NCBI RefSeq assembly: GCF_051401765.1
Contig: NW_027480492.1
Location: 1,302,001 to 1,366,000, forward strand
Length of the DNA: 64,000 nt
DNA from: Calliopsis andreniformis
Taxonomy: Eukaryota > Arthropoda > Insecta > Hymenoptera > Andrenidae
Direction: 5' to 3'
Part shown: positions 43,481 through 55,236 of the stretch, piece after piece
Layout of the letters: each line of letters opens with the position of its first letter
How positions within the stretch are numbered: position 1 is the first letter of the stretch
Made by a program: the position numbers and the translations under genes
Notes under the pieces: model-generated
The model's database searches: none
Told to the model about the DNA's origin: nothing
Seen by the model: the letters and a program-made list of their open reading frames with translations, nothing else

Positions 43481-44700
43481 TCTTTAATGCTCAATCCTCA
43501 ATCCTCAATCCTCAATCCTCAATCTTCAACGCTCAATACTCAATCTTCAATCCTCAATGCTCAATCCTCAATCCTCAATCATCAATCCTCAATCTTCAAT
43601 CCTCAGTCCCAAATCCTCAATCTTCAATACTCAATCCTCAATCCTCAATCTTCAATCCTCAATATTCAATCATCAATCCTCAGTCCTGAATCCTCAATCC
43701 TCAATCCACATTCTTCAATCCTCAATCCTCAATCCTCAATCCTCAATCATCAGTCTTCAATCCTCAATACTCAATTTTCAATCCTCAATCCTCTGTCCTC
43801 AATCCTCAATCCTCAAACCTCAATCCTCAATCTTCAATCCTCAACACTCAATCTGCAATATTCAATCCTCAATACTCAATCCACAATCCTCACTCTTCAA
43901 TCCTCAATCCTCAATCCACAATCCTCAATCCTCAATCCTCAATCTTCAATCCTCATTACTCAGTCTTCAATCCTCAATCCTCAATCCTCAATCCTCAATC
44001 CTCATTCTTCAATCCTCAATACCCAATCCTCATTCTCCAATCCTCAATACCTAATCCTCAATCTTCAATCCTCAATCCTCAATCCTCAACTCTCAGTCCT
44101 CAATCCTCAGTCCTCAGTCCTCAATCTTCAATCCTCAATGCTCAATACTCAATCCTGAGTACTCTGTCCTCAATCCTCAATCCTCAATCTTCAATCCTCA
44201 ATACTCAAACTTCAATCCTCAATACTCAATATTCAATCCTCAATCCTCAATTCTCAATCCTCAATCCTCAATCCTCAATCATCAATCCTCAATCTTCAAT
44301 ACTCAATCCTCAATCCTCAATCCTCAATCCTCAATCCTCAATCGTCAAACCTCAATCTTCAATACTCGATCCTCAATCTTCAATCCTCAGTCCTGTATAC
44401 TCAACCATCTATCCTCAATTCTCAATACTCAATAGAATATTCTGAATTCTCGGGATTCAATACTCAAACCTCAATCCTCAACCCTCAGCCTTCGTCCTCC
44501 ATCCTCAATCCTCAATCCTCAATCCTCAATCTTGAATCCTCAATACTCAATCTTCAATCCTCAATCCTCAATCCTCAATCTTCAACACAATCCTCAGTCA
44601 TGAATACTCAATCTTCAATACTCAATCCTCAATCCTCAATCCTCAATCCCCAATCCTCAATCCTCAATCCTCAATCCTCAATCCTCAATCCTCAATCATC
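43475..44700 (+). repeat. Shifted duplication of about 1.4 kb, copy 2
   Basis: This is the counterpart of 40562-41950, shorter by 147 bases (21 heptamers) in its middle. The type 2 core at 44431 reads ATATTCTGAATTC instead of ATATCCTGAATTC. Confidence 0.8.
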
Positions 44701-45548
44701 AGTCCTCAAACCTCAATCCTTAATCCTCAACCCTGAATCCTCAATCTTCAGCCCTCACTCATCAACAATCAGTTGTCAATCATCAATCCTCAATAGAATA
44801 TCATCAATTCACAGTTTTCATTACTCAATACTCAATCAGCAGTCTTCAAATCTCTATCCACAAACATCAATTCTCATCACATTACCCTCAACACTCAGTC
44901 CGCAATCCTCAATATTCAATCCTCAATTCTCAATACCCAATCCTCAATCCTCAGACCTCAAACATCAATACTCAACCCTAAGTCCTCGTCCTCAATCCAC
45001 AACCCTCAGTCCTCGATCCTCAATCTTCAATCGTCAATATTCAATCTTCAATCCTCAATCCTCATTCTTAATCCTCAATACCCAATACTCAATCTTCAAT
45101 CCTCAATCCGCATTCCTCAACCCTCAATCCTCAATCCTCATTCCCCAAACCTCAATCCTCAACCCACAGACCTCATCCTCAATTCTCAATCTTCAATCAT
45201 CAATCCTCAATCTTCAATCCTCAGTCCCAAATCCTCAATCTTCAATACTCAATCCTCAATCCTCAATCTACAATCCTGAATATTCAATCTTCCATTCTCA
45301 ATCCTGAATCCTCAATCCTCAATCCTCAATCCTCAATCATCAATCGTCAGTCTTCAATCCTCAATACTCAATTTTCAATCCTCAATCCTCAGTCGTCATT
45401 CGTCAATCCTCAAACCTCAATACTCAATCTTCAATCCTCAAGACTCAATCTGCTATATTCAATCCTCAATCGTCAATCCTCACTCTTCAATCCTCAATAC
45501 CCAATCCTCAATCTTCAATCCTCAATCCTCAATCCTCAATTCTCAATC

Positions 45549-46079
45549 CTCAATCCTCAATCCTCGGACCTCACACATCAATATTCAACCCGCAGTCCTC
45601 GTCCTCAATCCACAACCCACTATCCTCAATCCTCAATCTTCAATCATCAATATTCAATCTTCAATCCACAATCCTCAATCCTCAATCCTCAATCCTCAAT
45701 CCTCAATCTTTAATGCTCAATCCTCAATCCTCAATCCTCAATCCTCAATCTTCAACGCTCAATACTCAATCTTCAATCCTCAATGCTCAATCCTCATCCC
45801 TCAATCCTCAGACCTCAAACCTCAATTCCGAATCCTCAATCCTCAATGCTCAATCTTCATCCCTCAGTCCGCAACAATCAGTTGCCAATCCTCAATGCTC
45901 AATAGAATATCATCAATTCACAGTTTTCAATACACAATCCCCAATCTTCAATCTTCAAATCTCAATCCACAAACATCAACTCTCATCTCTCTACCCTCAA
46001 CACTCAGTCCTCAATCTTCAATCCTCAATCCCCAATCCTCAAACTTCAATCCTCAATACTCAATCTTCAATCCTCAATC
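45549..46079 (+). repeat. 531-bp tandem duplication, copy 1
   Basis: The marker CTCGGACCTCACACATC at about 45563 recurs at about 46094, and the A core at 45901 recurs at 46432, an offset of 531. It holds one A block and one B block, the latter with CAACCCGCAGTCCTCGTCC. Confidence 0.88.
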
Positions 46080-46610
46080 CTCAATCCTCAATCCTCGGAC
46101 CTCACACATCAATATTCAACCCGCAGTCCTCGTCCTCAATCCACAACCCACAATCCTCAATCCTCAATCTTCAATCATCAATATTCAATCTTCAATCCAC
46201 AATCCTCAATCCTCAATCCTCAATCCTCAATCCTCAATCTTTAATGCTCAATCCTCAATCCTCAATCCTCAATCCTCAATCTTCAACGCTCAATACTCGA
46301 TCTTCAATCCTCAATGCTCAATCCTCATCCCTCAATCCTCAGACCTCAAACCTCAATTCCGAATCCTCAATCCTCAATGCTCAATCTTCATCCCTCAGTC
46401 CGCAACAATCAGTTGCCAATCCTCAATGCTCAATAGAATATCATCAATTCACAGTTTTCAATACACAATCCCCAATCTTCAATCTTCAAATCTCAATCCA
46501 CAAACATCAACTCTCATCTCTCTACCCTCAACACTCAGTCCTCAATCTTCAATCCTCAATCCCCAATCCTCAAACTTCAATCCTCAATACTCAATCTTCA
46601 ATCCTCAATC
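46080..46610 (+). repeat. 531-bp tandem duplication, copy 2
   Basis: This is the direct copy of 45549-46079, with isolated changes such as ACTCGATCTTC near 46295 versus ACTCAATCTTC in copy 1. It is the last recent duplication before the inversion junction. Confidence 0.88.
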
Positions 46611-47754
46611 CTCAACTCTCAATTCTCAATCCTCAATCCTCAATCCTCAATCGTCAATCCTCAACCCTCAATCCTCAACCCTCAGACCTCATCCTCCATC
46701 CTCAACCCTCAATCCTCAATCCTCAATCTTCAATCCTCAATACTCAATCTTCGATCATCAATCCTCAATCCTCAATCCTCAATCCTCAATCCTCAGTCAT
46801 GAATACTCAATCTTCAATACTCAACCCTCAATCCTCAGTAGTCCTCAATCCTCAATCCTCCATCCTCAATCCTCATTCCCCAAACCTCAACCGTCAACCC
46901 TCAGTCCTCAACCTCAATTCTCAATTCTCAATCCAGAATCCTCAATTCTCGGTCTTCACTCCTCTATAATCAATCTCCAATCCTAGATCCTCAATCCCCA
47001 ATCCTCAATCCTTAATCCTGAGTCTTCAATCCTCAATCCCCAGTTCTCAATCTTCAATCCTCAATGCTCAATCCTCAATCCTCAATCCTCAGTCCCCAAT
47101 CCTCAATCCTCAATCCCCAAACCTCAATCCTCAACCGCCAGTCCTCGTCCTCAATCCTCAACCCTTAATCCTCAACCCTCAGCCCTCATCCTCCATCCTC
47201 TATCCTCAATCCTCAATCCTCAATTTTCAATCCTCAATACTCAATCTTCGATCCTCAATCCTCAATACTCAATCCTCAATCCTCAATCCTCAGTCATGAA
47301 TACTCAATCTTCAATACTCAATCCTCAATCCTCAATCCTCAATCCTGAATCCTAAACCCTCAATCCTCAATCCTCATTCCTCAAACCTCAATCCTCAACC
47401 CTCAGTCCTCATCCTCAATGCTCAATCCTCAATCCTCAATCCTCAATTCTCAAACTTCAATCATCAATAATCAATCTCCAATCATGGACCCTCAATCCCC
47501 AATCCTCAATCCTTAATCCTCAATCTTCAATCCTCAATACCCAGTCCTCAATCTTCAATCTTCAACGCTCAATCCTCAATCCTCAATCCTCAGTCCTCAA
47601 TCCTCTATCCTCAATCCTCAAACGTCAATCCTCAACCGTCAGTCCTCGTCCTCAACTCTCAAACCTCAATCCTCAATCCTCAATCTTCAGTCATCAATAC
47701 TCAATCTTCAATCCTCAATTCACAATCCTCAATCCTCAATCCTCAATCCTCAAT
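46611..47754 (+). repeat. Left-arm sequence next to the junction
   Basis: This is ordinary heptamer sequence with family variants, for example CAGTCATGAATACTCAATC near 46797 and 47294, also seen near 41830 and 44597. I found no second copy of this stretch as a whole elsewhere in the window. No gene, RNA or other feature is visible. Confidence 0.7.
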
Positions 47755-47802
47755 GTTCAACACACAACTGATTGAGGATTGAGGATTGAGGATTGAGGAT
47801 TG
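47723..47802. repeat. Inverted-repeat junction where array polarity flips
   Basis: Bases 47723-47754 are an uninterrupted heptamer run in CAATCCT orientation. Bases 47771-47802 are its perfect reverse complement, and the right run stays perfect to about 47810. Between them is a 16-base spacer, GTTCAACACACAACTG. The result is a 32-bp perfect stem with a short loop, able to form a hairpin or cruciform. The left side of the spacer resembles left-arm sequence near 6070 (AACACACAACCC). The right side resembles the right-arm motif GACAACTGATTG. The two overlap by about four bases (CAAC), which looks like a microhomology join. The polarity switch is certain. The microhomology reading is inference. 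Confidence 0.9.
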
Positions 47803-48119
47803 AGGATTGAAGATTGAGGATTGGGTATTGAGGATTGAGGATTGAGGATTGAGGATTGAGGATTGAGGATTGAGGATTGCGGATTAAGTATTGAAGGTTG
47901 AATATTGATGAATGAAGATTTAGGATTGGGGATTGAGGGTCGTGGATTGAAGACGAGGACTGAGGGTTGGGTATTGATGCTGAGGTCTGAGGATTGAGGA
48001 TTGAGGATTGCGAAATGAGGATTGAGGATTGAGGATTGAAGGTTGAGGATTGGGTGTTGAGGATTGAAGAATGAGGATTGAGGATTGAGGATTGAGGATT
48101 GATGATTGAAGATTGAGCA

Positions 48120-48540
48120 TTGAGGATTGAAGATTGAGGATTGAGGATTGAGGATTGAAGAATGAGGATTGAGGATTGAGGATTGAGGATTGATGATTGA
48201 AGATTGAGTATTGAGTATTGAAAATTGAGAATTGATGATATTCTATAGAGGATTGAGGATTGACAACTGATTGTTGAGGACTGAGGGCTGAAGATTGTGG
48301 ATTCAGGATTGAGGACTGAGGATTGAAAATTGAGGATTGGGGACTGAGGATTGAAGATTGAGGATTGAGGGTTGAGGACTGAGGGTTGAGGATTGAGGAT
48401 TGAGGGTTGAAGATTCAGTATTGAGGATTGAAGATTTAGAATTGAGGATTGAGGATCGAGGATAGAGGACTGAGGATGAGGATTGAGGTTTGAGGATTGA
48501 GAATTGAGGATTGAGGATTGAGGATTCAGGATTGAGGATT
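48120..48540 (-). repeat. Right-arm segment duplicated at about 61345-61760
   Basis: The unusual A core GATATTCTATAGAGG occurs at 48237 and at 61461, an offset of 13,224, with matching flanks (GGCTGAAGATTGTGGATTC, then a GAGGATAGAGGACTGAGG stretch). The match ends near 48530, where the other copy continues into sequence like 49520. Confidence 0.75.
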
Positions 48541-49389
48541 GAGTATTGAAGATTGAGTATTGAGGATTGAAGATTGAGGATTGAGGATTGAGGATTGAGT
48601 ATTGAGGATTGAGGATTGAGGTTTGAAGATTGAGGATTGGGTGTTGAGGAGTGACGAATTAGGATTGAGTATTGAGGATTGAGAATTGAGGATTGAGGAT
48701 TGAAGATTGAGTATTGAGGATTCAATATTGAGGATTGAAGATTGAGGACTGAGTGTTGAGGGCTGAGTGATGAGAATTGATGTTTGTGGATTGAGATTTG
48801 AAGATTGAAGAATGGGGATTGAGTATTGAAAACTGTGAATTGAGGATATTCCATTGAGGATTGAGGATTGACAACTAATAGTTGAGGACTGAGGGCTGAA
48901 GGTTGAGGATCCGGGATTGAGGATTCAGAATTGAGGTTTGAGGACTGAGGATTGAGGATTGAAGATTGAGTATTGAGGATTGAAGATTGAGGATTGGGTA
49001 TTGAGCATTGAAGAACGAGGATTGAGGATTGACGATTGAGAATGAGGTCTGAGGGTTGAGGATTGAGGTTTGTGGTCTGAGGACTGAGGATTGAGGATTG
49101 AGGATTGAGGATTGAGGATTGAGTATTGAAGATTGAGGATTGGGTGTTGAGCATTGAAGAATGAGGATTGAGGTTTGAGGACTGAGGATTGAGGATTGAG
49201 GATTGAGGTTTGAGGACTGAGGATTGAGTATTTAGGATTGAGGATTGCGGATTGAGGATTGAAAGCTGAATATTGATGAATGAAGATTGAGGATTGAGGA
49301 TTGAGGGTTGTGGATTGTGGACGAGGACTGTATGTTGGGTATTGATGCTTGAGGTCTGAGGATTGAGGATTGAGGATTGCGAATTGAGG

Positions 49390-49590
49390 ATTGAGGATTG
49401 AGGATTGAAGATTGAGTATTCAGGATTGGAGATTGACGATTGAGGATTGAGGATTGAGGATTGAGGACTGAGGATTGAGGATTGAAGATTGAGTATTCAG
49501 GATTGGAGATTGACGATTGAGGATTGAGCATTGAGGATTGAGGATTGAAGATTGAGTATTCAGGATTGGAGATTGACGATTGAGGACTGA
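49390..49590 (-). repeat. Local short-period repeat with GTATTCAGGATTGGAGATTG
   Basis: The motif GTATTCAGGATTGGAGATTG followed by ACGATTGAGG occurs three times at spacings of roughly 60 to 70 bases (about 49426, 49495 and 49557). A related cluster lies at about 61760-61930. This is a local nested expansion of about nine to ten heptamers inside the larger array. Confidence 0.75.
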
Positions 49591-49734
49591 GGGCTGAAGA
49601 TTGAGGATTCAGGATTGAGGATTCGGTATTGAGGTTTCAGGACTGAGGACTGAGGGTTGAGGATTGAGGATTGAGGATTGAGTATTTGGGATTGAGGATT
49701 GAGGATTGAGGATTAAGGATTCAGGATTGAGGAT

Positions 49735-50406
49735 TGAGTATTGAAGATTGAGTATTGAGGATTGAAGGTTGAGGATTGAGGATTGAGGATTGAGGATTGA
49801 AGATTGAGGACTGAGTGTTGCGGGCTGAGTGATGAGAATTGATGTTTGTGGATTGAGATTTGAAGATTGAAGAATGGGGATTGAGTATTGAAAACTGTGA
49901 ATTGAGGATATTCTATTGAGGATTGAGGATTTACAATTGATTGTTGAGGACTGAGGGCTGAAGATACAGGATTCAGTATTGAGGATTGTGTATTGATGTT
50001 TCCGGACTGAGGATTGAGGATTGAGGATTGAGGATTGAGGTTTGAGGATTGAGTATTGAAGATTGAGTATTGAGGATTGAAGATTGAGGATTGAGCATTG
50101 AGGATTGAGGATTGATAATTGAGGATTGAGGATTGAGGATTGAAGATTGAGGACTGGGCTTCGAGGAGTGACGAATTAGGATCGAGGATTGAGGATTGAG
50201 GATTGAGGATTGCAGATTTTGTATTGAGGATAGAAGATTGAGGATTGAGGATTGAGGATTGAGGATTGAGGACTGAGGATTGAGGATTGAGGATTGAAGA
50301 TTGAGTATTGAGTATAGAAGATTGAGGATTGAAGATTGAGGATTGAGGATTGAGGATAGAGGACTGAAGATTGAGGATTGGGGATTGAGGATTGACAATT
50401 GAGGAG
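49735..50406 (-). repeat. 672-bp tandem duplication, copy 1
   Basis: The A core at 49907 recurs at 50579 and GGCTTCGAGGAGTGACGAAT at 50157 recurs at 50829, an offset of exactly 672 (96 heptamers). Differences are isolated, for example GAAGATACAGGATTC near 49970 versus GAAGATTCAGGATTC near 50640. The end points are approximate because they fall in plain repeat. Confidence 0.87.
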
Positions 50407-51078
50407 TGAGTGTTGAGGATTGAGAATTGAGGATTGAGGGTTGAAGATTGAGTATTGAGGATTCAAGATTGAAGATTGAGGACTGAGTGTTGAGGGCTGA
50501 GTGATGAGAATTGATGTTTGTGGATTGAGATTTGAAGATTGAAGAATGGGGATTGAGTATTGAAAACTGTGAATTGAGGATATTCTATTGAGGATTGAGG
50601 ATTTACAATTGATTGTTGAGGACTGAGGGCTGAAGATTCAGGATTCAGTATTGAGGATTGTGTATTGATGTTTCCGGACTGAGGATTGAGGATTGAGGAT
50701 TGAGGATTGAGGTTTGAGGATTGAGTATTGAAGATTCAGTATTGAGGATTGAAGATTGAGGATTGAGCATTGAGGATTGAGGATTGAGAATTGAGGATTG
50801 AGGATTGAGGATTGAAGATTGAGGACTGGGCTTCGAGGAGTGACGAATTAGGATCGAGGATTGAGGATTGAGGATTGAGGATTGCAGATTTTGTATTGAG
50901 GATAGAAGATTGAGGATTGAGGATTGAGGATTGAGGATTGAGGACTGAGGATTGAGGATTGAGGATTGAAGATTGAGTATTGAGTATAGAAGATTGAGGA
51001 TTGAAGATTGAGGATTGAGGATTGAGGATAGAGGACTGAAGATTGAGGATTGAAGATTGAGGATTGATGATTGAATAT
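50407..51078 (-). repeat. 672-bp tandem duplication, copy 2
   Basis: This is the direct copy of the preceding segment. Related copies of the same motif set (GGACTGGGCTTCGAGGAGTG) occur near 54752, 56867 (as GACTGCGCTTC) and 63516, so this segment type has spread through the right arm. Confidence 0.85.
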
Positions 51079-53439
51079 TGGTGATTGAAGGTTGAGGATT
51101 GAGGATTGAGTGTTGTGGATTGCGGACGAGGACTGAGGGTTGAGTATTGATATTTGAGGTCTGAGGATTGAGGATTGAGGATTGAGAATTGAGGATTGAG
51201 GATTGAGGATTGAGGATTGAAGATTGAGGACTGGGTGTTGAGGATTGAAGAATGAGGATTGGGGATTGAGGACTGAAGATTGAGGGTTGAAGATTGAGTA
51301 TTGAGGATTGAAGGTTGAGGATTGAGGATTGAGGATTGAGGATTGAGGATTGAGGATTGGGGACGGAGTGCTGAGGGTTGAGTGATGAGAATTGATGTTT
51401 GTGGATAGAGATTTGAAGATTGCAGATTGAGTATTGAGTATTGAAAACTGTGAGTTGATGATATTCTATTGAGGATTGACGATTGACAACTGATTGTTTA
51501 GGACTGAGGGCTGAAGATTGAGGATACAGGATTGAGGATTGAGGATTGAAGATTGAGAATTGAGGATTGAGGATTGAGGATTGAGGATTGAGGATTGAGG
51601 ATTGAAGATTGAGTATCGAGGATTGAATATTGAGGATTGAGGATTGAGGATTGAGGATTGAGGATGAGGGCTGAGGTTTGAGTGTTGATGTTTGCGTATT
51701 GAATACTGAGAATTCAGGATATTCTATTGAGTATTGAGAATTGAGGATTGATGGTTGAGTTTTGATGATTGAGGATTGAGGATTGAGGATTGAAGATTGA
51801 GTATTGAGGATTGAAGGTTGAGGATTGAGGATTGAGGATTGAGGATTGAGGTTTGAGGATTGAGGATGAGGTCTGAGGGTTGAGGGTTGAGGTTTGAGGA
51901 CTGAGGACTGGGGATTGAGGATTGAGGATTGAGGATTGAGGATTGAGGATTGAAGATTGAGGATTGGGGACTGAGGATTGAAGATTGAGGATTGAGGATT
52001 GAGGATGGTGGATTGGGGATTGAGGATTGAGGATTGAGGATTGAAGATTCAGTATTGAGGATTGAAGATTGAGAATTGAGGATTGAGGACAGAACATTGA
52101 GGACTGAGTGTTGAGGGTTGAGTGATGAGCATTGATGTTTGTGGATACGGATTTGAAGATTGCAGATTGAGTATTGAGTATTGAAAACTGTGAATTGAGG
52201 ATATTCTATTGGGGATTGAGGATTGAAAACTGGTTGCTGAGGACTGAGGGCTGAAGATTGAGGATTCAGGATTGAGTATTCAGAATTGAGGTTTGAGGTC
52301 TGAGGAATGAGGATTGAAGATTGACTATTGAAGATTGAAGATTGAGTATTGAGGATTGAGGATTGAGGATTGAGGAAGATCGCTGAGGGTTGAGGATTGA
52401 GGTTTGAGGGCAGAGGACTGAGGATTGAAGATTGAGTATTTAGGATTCAAGATTGAGGATTGAGGATTGAGGATTGAAGATTGAGGACTGAGTGTTGAGG
52501 GCTGAGTGATGAGAATTGATGTTTGTGGATTGAGATTTGAAGATTGAAGAATGGGGATTGAGTATTGAAAACTGTGAATTGAGGATATTCTATTGAGGAC
52601 TGAGGATTGACAATTGATTGTTGAGGACTGAGGGCTGAAGATTGAGGATTCAGGATTGAGGATTCGGTATTGCGGTTTCAGGACTGAGGATTGAGGGTTG
52701 AGGATTGAGGATTGAGGATTGAGGATTTGGGATTGAGAATTGAGGATTGAGGATTGAGGATTCAGGATTGAGGATTGAGTATTGAAGATTGAGTATTGAG
52801 GATTGAAGATTGAGGATTGAGGATTGAGGATTGAGGATTGAGAATTGAGGATTGAGGATTGAGGTTTGAAGATTGAGGATTGGGTGTTGAGGAGTGACGA
52901 ATTAGGATTGAGTATTGAGGATTGAGAATTGAGGATTGAGGATTGAAGATTGAGTATTGAGGATTGAAGATTGAGGATTTAGGATTGAGGATTGAAGATT
53001 GAGGTCTGAGTGTTGCGGGTCGAGTGATGAGAATTGATGTTTGTGGATTGAGGTTTGAAGATTGAAGAATGGGGATTGAGTATTGAAAACTGTGAATTGA
53101 GGATATTCTGTTGAGGATTGAGGATTGACTATTGATTGTTGAGGACTGATGGCTGAAGATTGAGGATTCAGTATTGAGGATTCTGTATTGATGTTTCCGG
53201 ACTAAGGATTGAGAATTGAGTATTGAGAATTGAACATTGAGGATTGAGTATTGAAGATTGAGTATTGAGTATTGATGTTTGTGGATAGAGATATGAAGAT
53301 TGCAGATTGAGTATTGAGTATTGAAAACTGTGAATTGAGGATATTCCATTGAGGATTGAGGATTGACAACTAATTGTTGAGGACTGAGGGCTGAAGGTTG
53401 AGGATCCGGGATTGAGGATTCAGAATTGAGGTTTGAGGA

Positions 53440-55236
53440 CTGAGGATTGAGGATTGAAGATTGAGTATTGAGGATTGAAGATTGAGGATTGGGTATTGAG
53501 CATTGAAGAATGAGGATTGAGGATTGAGGATTGAGAATGAGGTCTGAGGGTTGAGGATTGAGGTTTGTGGTCTGAGAACTGAGGATTGAGGATTGAGAAT
53601 TGAGGATTGAGGATTGAGGATTGAGGATTGAAGATTGAGGATTGGGTGTTGAGCATTGAAGAATGAGGATTGCGAATTGAGGATTGAGGATTGAGGATCG
53701 AAGATTGAGGATTCAGGATTGAGGGTTGAGGATTGAAGATTGAGGATTGAGGATTGAGGATTGAAGATTGAGGATTTGGTATTGAGGATTGAAGAATGAG
53801 GATTGAGGACTGAGGATTGAGGATTGAGGATTGAGAATTGAGGATTGATGATTGAGGATTGTAGATTGAGGATTGGGTATTGAGGATTGAACATTCAGGA
53901 TTGAGGATTGAGGATAGAGGATTGAGGATTGAGGATTGAAGATCGAATATCGATGATTGAAGATTGAGGATTGAGGATTGAGTGTTGTGGATTGCGGACG
54001 AAGGACTGAGGGTTGAGTATTGATGCTTGAGGTCTGAGGATTGAGGATTGAGTGTTGAGAATTGAGGATAGAGGATTGAGGATTGAAGATTGAGGATAGG
54101 GTATTGAGGATTGAAGAATGAGGATTGAGGATTGAGCATTGAGGATTGAGGATTGAGGATTGAGGATTCAGGATTGAGGATTGAGTATTGAAGATTGAGT
54201 ATTGAGGATTGAAGGTTGAGGATTGAGGATTGAGGATTGAGGATTGAGAATTGAGGATTGAGGATTGAGGATTGAAGATTGAAGATTCGGTATTGAGGAG
54301 TGACGAATTATGATTGAGTATTGAGGATTGAGAATTGAGGATTGAGGATTGAAGATTGAGTATTGAGGATTGAAGATTGAGGATTTAGGATTGAGGATTG
54401 AAGATTGAGGACTGAGTGTTGCGGGCTGAGTGATGAGAATTGATGTTTGTGGATTGGGATTTGAAGATTGAAGAATGGAGATTGAGTATTGAAAACTGTG
54501 AATTGAGGATATTCTATTGAGGATTGAGGATTGACAATTGATTGTTGAGGACTGAGGGCTGAAGATTCAGGATTCAGCATTGAGGATTGTGTATTGATGT
54601 TTCCGGACTGAGGATTGAGGATTGAGGATTGAGGATTGAGGATTGAGGATTGAGTATTGAAGATTGAGTATTGAGGATTGAAGATTGAGGTTTGACCATT
54701 GAGGATTGAGGATTGAGAATTGAGGATTGAGGATTGAGGATTGAAGATTGAGGACTGGGCTTCGAGGAGTGACGAATTAGGATTGAGGATTGAGGATTGA
54801 GGATTGAGGATTGCAGATTGTGTATTGAGGATAGAAGATTGAGGATTGAGGATTGAGGATTGAGGATTGAGGACTGAGGATTGAGGATTGAGGATTGAAG
54901 ATTGAGTATTGAGGATCGAAGATTGAGGATTGGGTATTGAGCATTGAAGAATGAGGATTGAGGATTGAGGATTGAGAATGAGGTCTGAGGGTTGAGGATT
55001 GAGGTTTGTGGTCTGAGGACTGAGGATTGAGGATTGAGGATTGAGGATTGAGGATTGAGGATTGAGTATTGAAGATTGAGGATTGGGTGTTGAGCATTGA
55101 AGAATGAGGATTGAGGTTTGAGGACTGAGGATTGAGGATTGAGGATTGAGGTTTGAGGACTGAGGATTGAGTATTTAGGATTGAGGATTGCGGATTGAGG
55201 ATTGAAAGTTGAATATTGATGAATGAAGATTGGGGA
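53440..55236 (-). repeat. 8,764-bp-spaced duplication, copy 1
   Basis: This segment of at least 1.8 kb recurs at 62204-64000. The offset is 8,764 throughout (exactly 1,252 heptamers), with A cores at 54508 and 63272. The few differences seen include GAGGTTTGACCATTG near 54685 versus GAGGATTGACCATTG near 63449. The true right end lies outside the window. Confidence 0.9.

Larger units (their letters stand above)
150..46150 (+). repeat. Landmark B blocks, left arm (CGTCCT hexamer motif)
   Basis: A recurrent island reads CAGACCT, CAAACAT, CAATATT, CAACCCT, CAGTCCT, CGTCCT, CAATCCA, CAACCCT. It contains one 6-base unit, CGTCCT, which shifts the heptamer register by one base. Examples lie near 181, 320, 2910, 3825, 5510, 9090, 9300, 9530, 10435, 11785, 20155, 22110, 27025, 27925, 29540, 30985, 36925, 39460, 42630, 43375, 45600 and 46130. 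Many are followed by units with CAATATTCATTCATC or CAATATTCAATCTTC. I see no function beyond being a shared, dateable marker within the array. Confidence 0.8.
1420..46560 (+). repeat. Landmark A blocks, left arm (about 53 copies)
   Basis: A recurring diverged island of roughly 155 bp (about 22 heptamers) is marked by AATAGAATAT. Type 1 continues CCTCAATTCACAGTTTTCAA, is preceded by an AACAATCA(A/G)TTGTCAATCC-like stretch, and is followed by units with CAAACATCAAT. Type 1 cores start at 1480, 2591, 4742, 5874, 8892, 11016, 12148, 15166, 17290, 17975, 19616, 20518, 22349, 25479, 27603, 28288, 29218, 29903, 31350, 34480, 36604, 37289, 38923, 42438, 44792, 45901 and 46432. Type 2 continues CCTGAATTCTCGGGATTC or close variants. 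Type 2 cores start at 2311, 3283, 4462, 6721, 7202, 7865, 12995, 13476, 14139, 18311, 19336, 21232, 23196, 23677, 24340, 28631, 30246, 32197, 32678, 33341, 37611, 38643, 40133, 41665 and 44431. An atypical core is at 3471. All stay in heptamer register. No function is known. Confidence 0.85.
1..47754 (+). repeat. Heptamer satellite array, left arm (CAATCCT orientation)
   Basis: The whole stretch reads as end-to-end 7-base units, consensus CAATCCT, nearly always beginning CA and ending in T. Variation is mostly single substitution at unit positions 3 to 6 (CAATCTT, CAATACT, CAGTCCT, CAACCCT, CAAACCT, CAATCGT). Changing the first C to G gives GAATCCT, which creates TGA. Even the most diverged islands stay in 7-base register. 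The exceptions are occasional 6-base units such as CATCCT and CGTCCT. The + strand is strongly poor in G. I saw no segment in the opposite orientation and no non-repeat insertion. The array is cut by the window start. No gene, RNA or mobile element is visible anywhere in it. That it is satellite DNA is seen directly. Its chromosomal role (heterochromatin, subtelomere or other) is unknown. Confidence 0.97.

Noticed and set aside
1..47754. CRISPR array
   Set aside because: Units are contiguous 7-mers without unique spacers. The larger repeats are hundreds to thousands of bases long and irregularly spaced.
46611..47770. Mobile element causing the inversion
   Set aside because: I found no transposase-like frame, terminal repeats or non-heptamer sequence at or near the junction. 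Only the 16-base spacer is present.
47723..47802. Rho-independent terminator or replication origin at the hairpin
   Set aside because: The stem is simply two opposed heptamer runs. There is no T tract and no gene beside it. The hairpin potential is real but needs no regulatory role.
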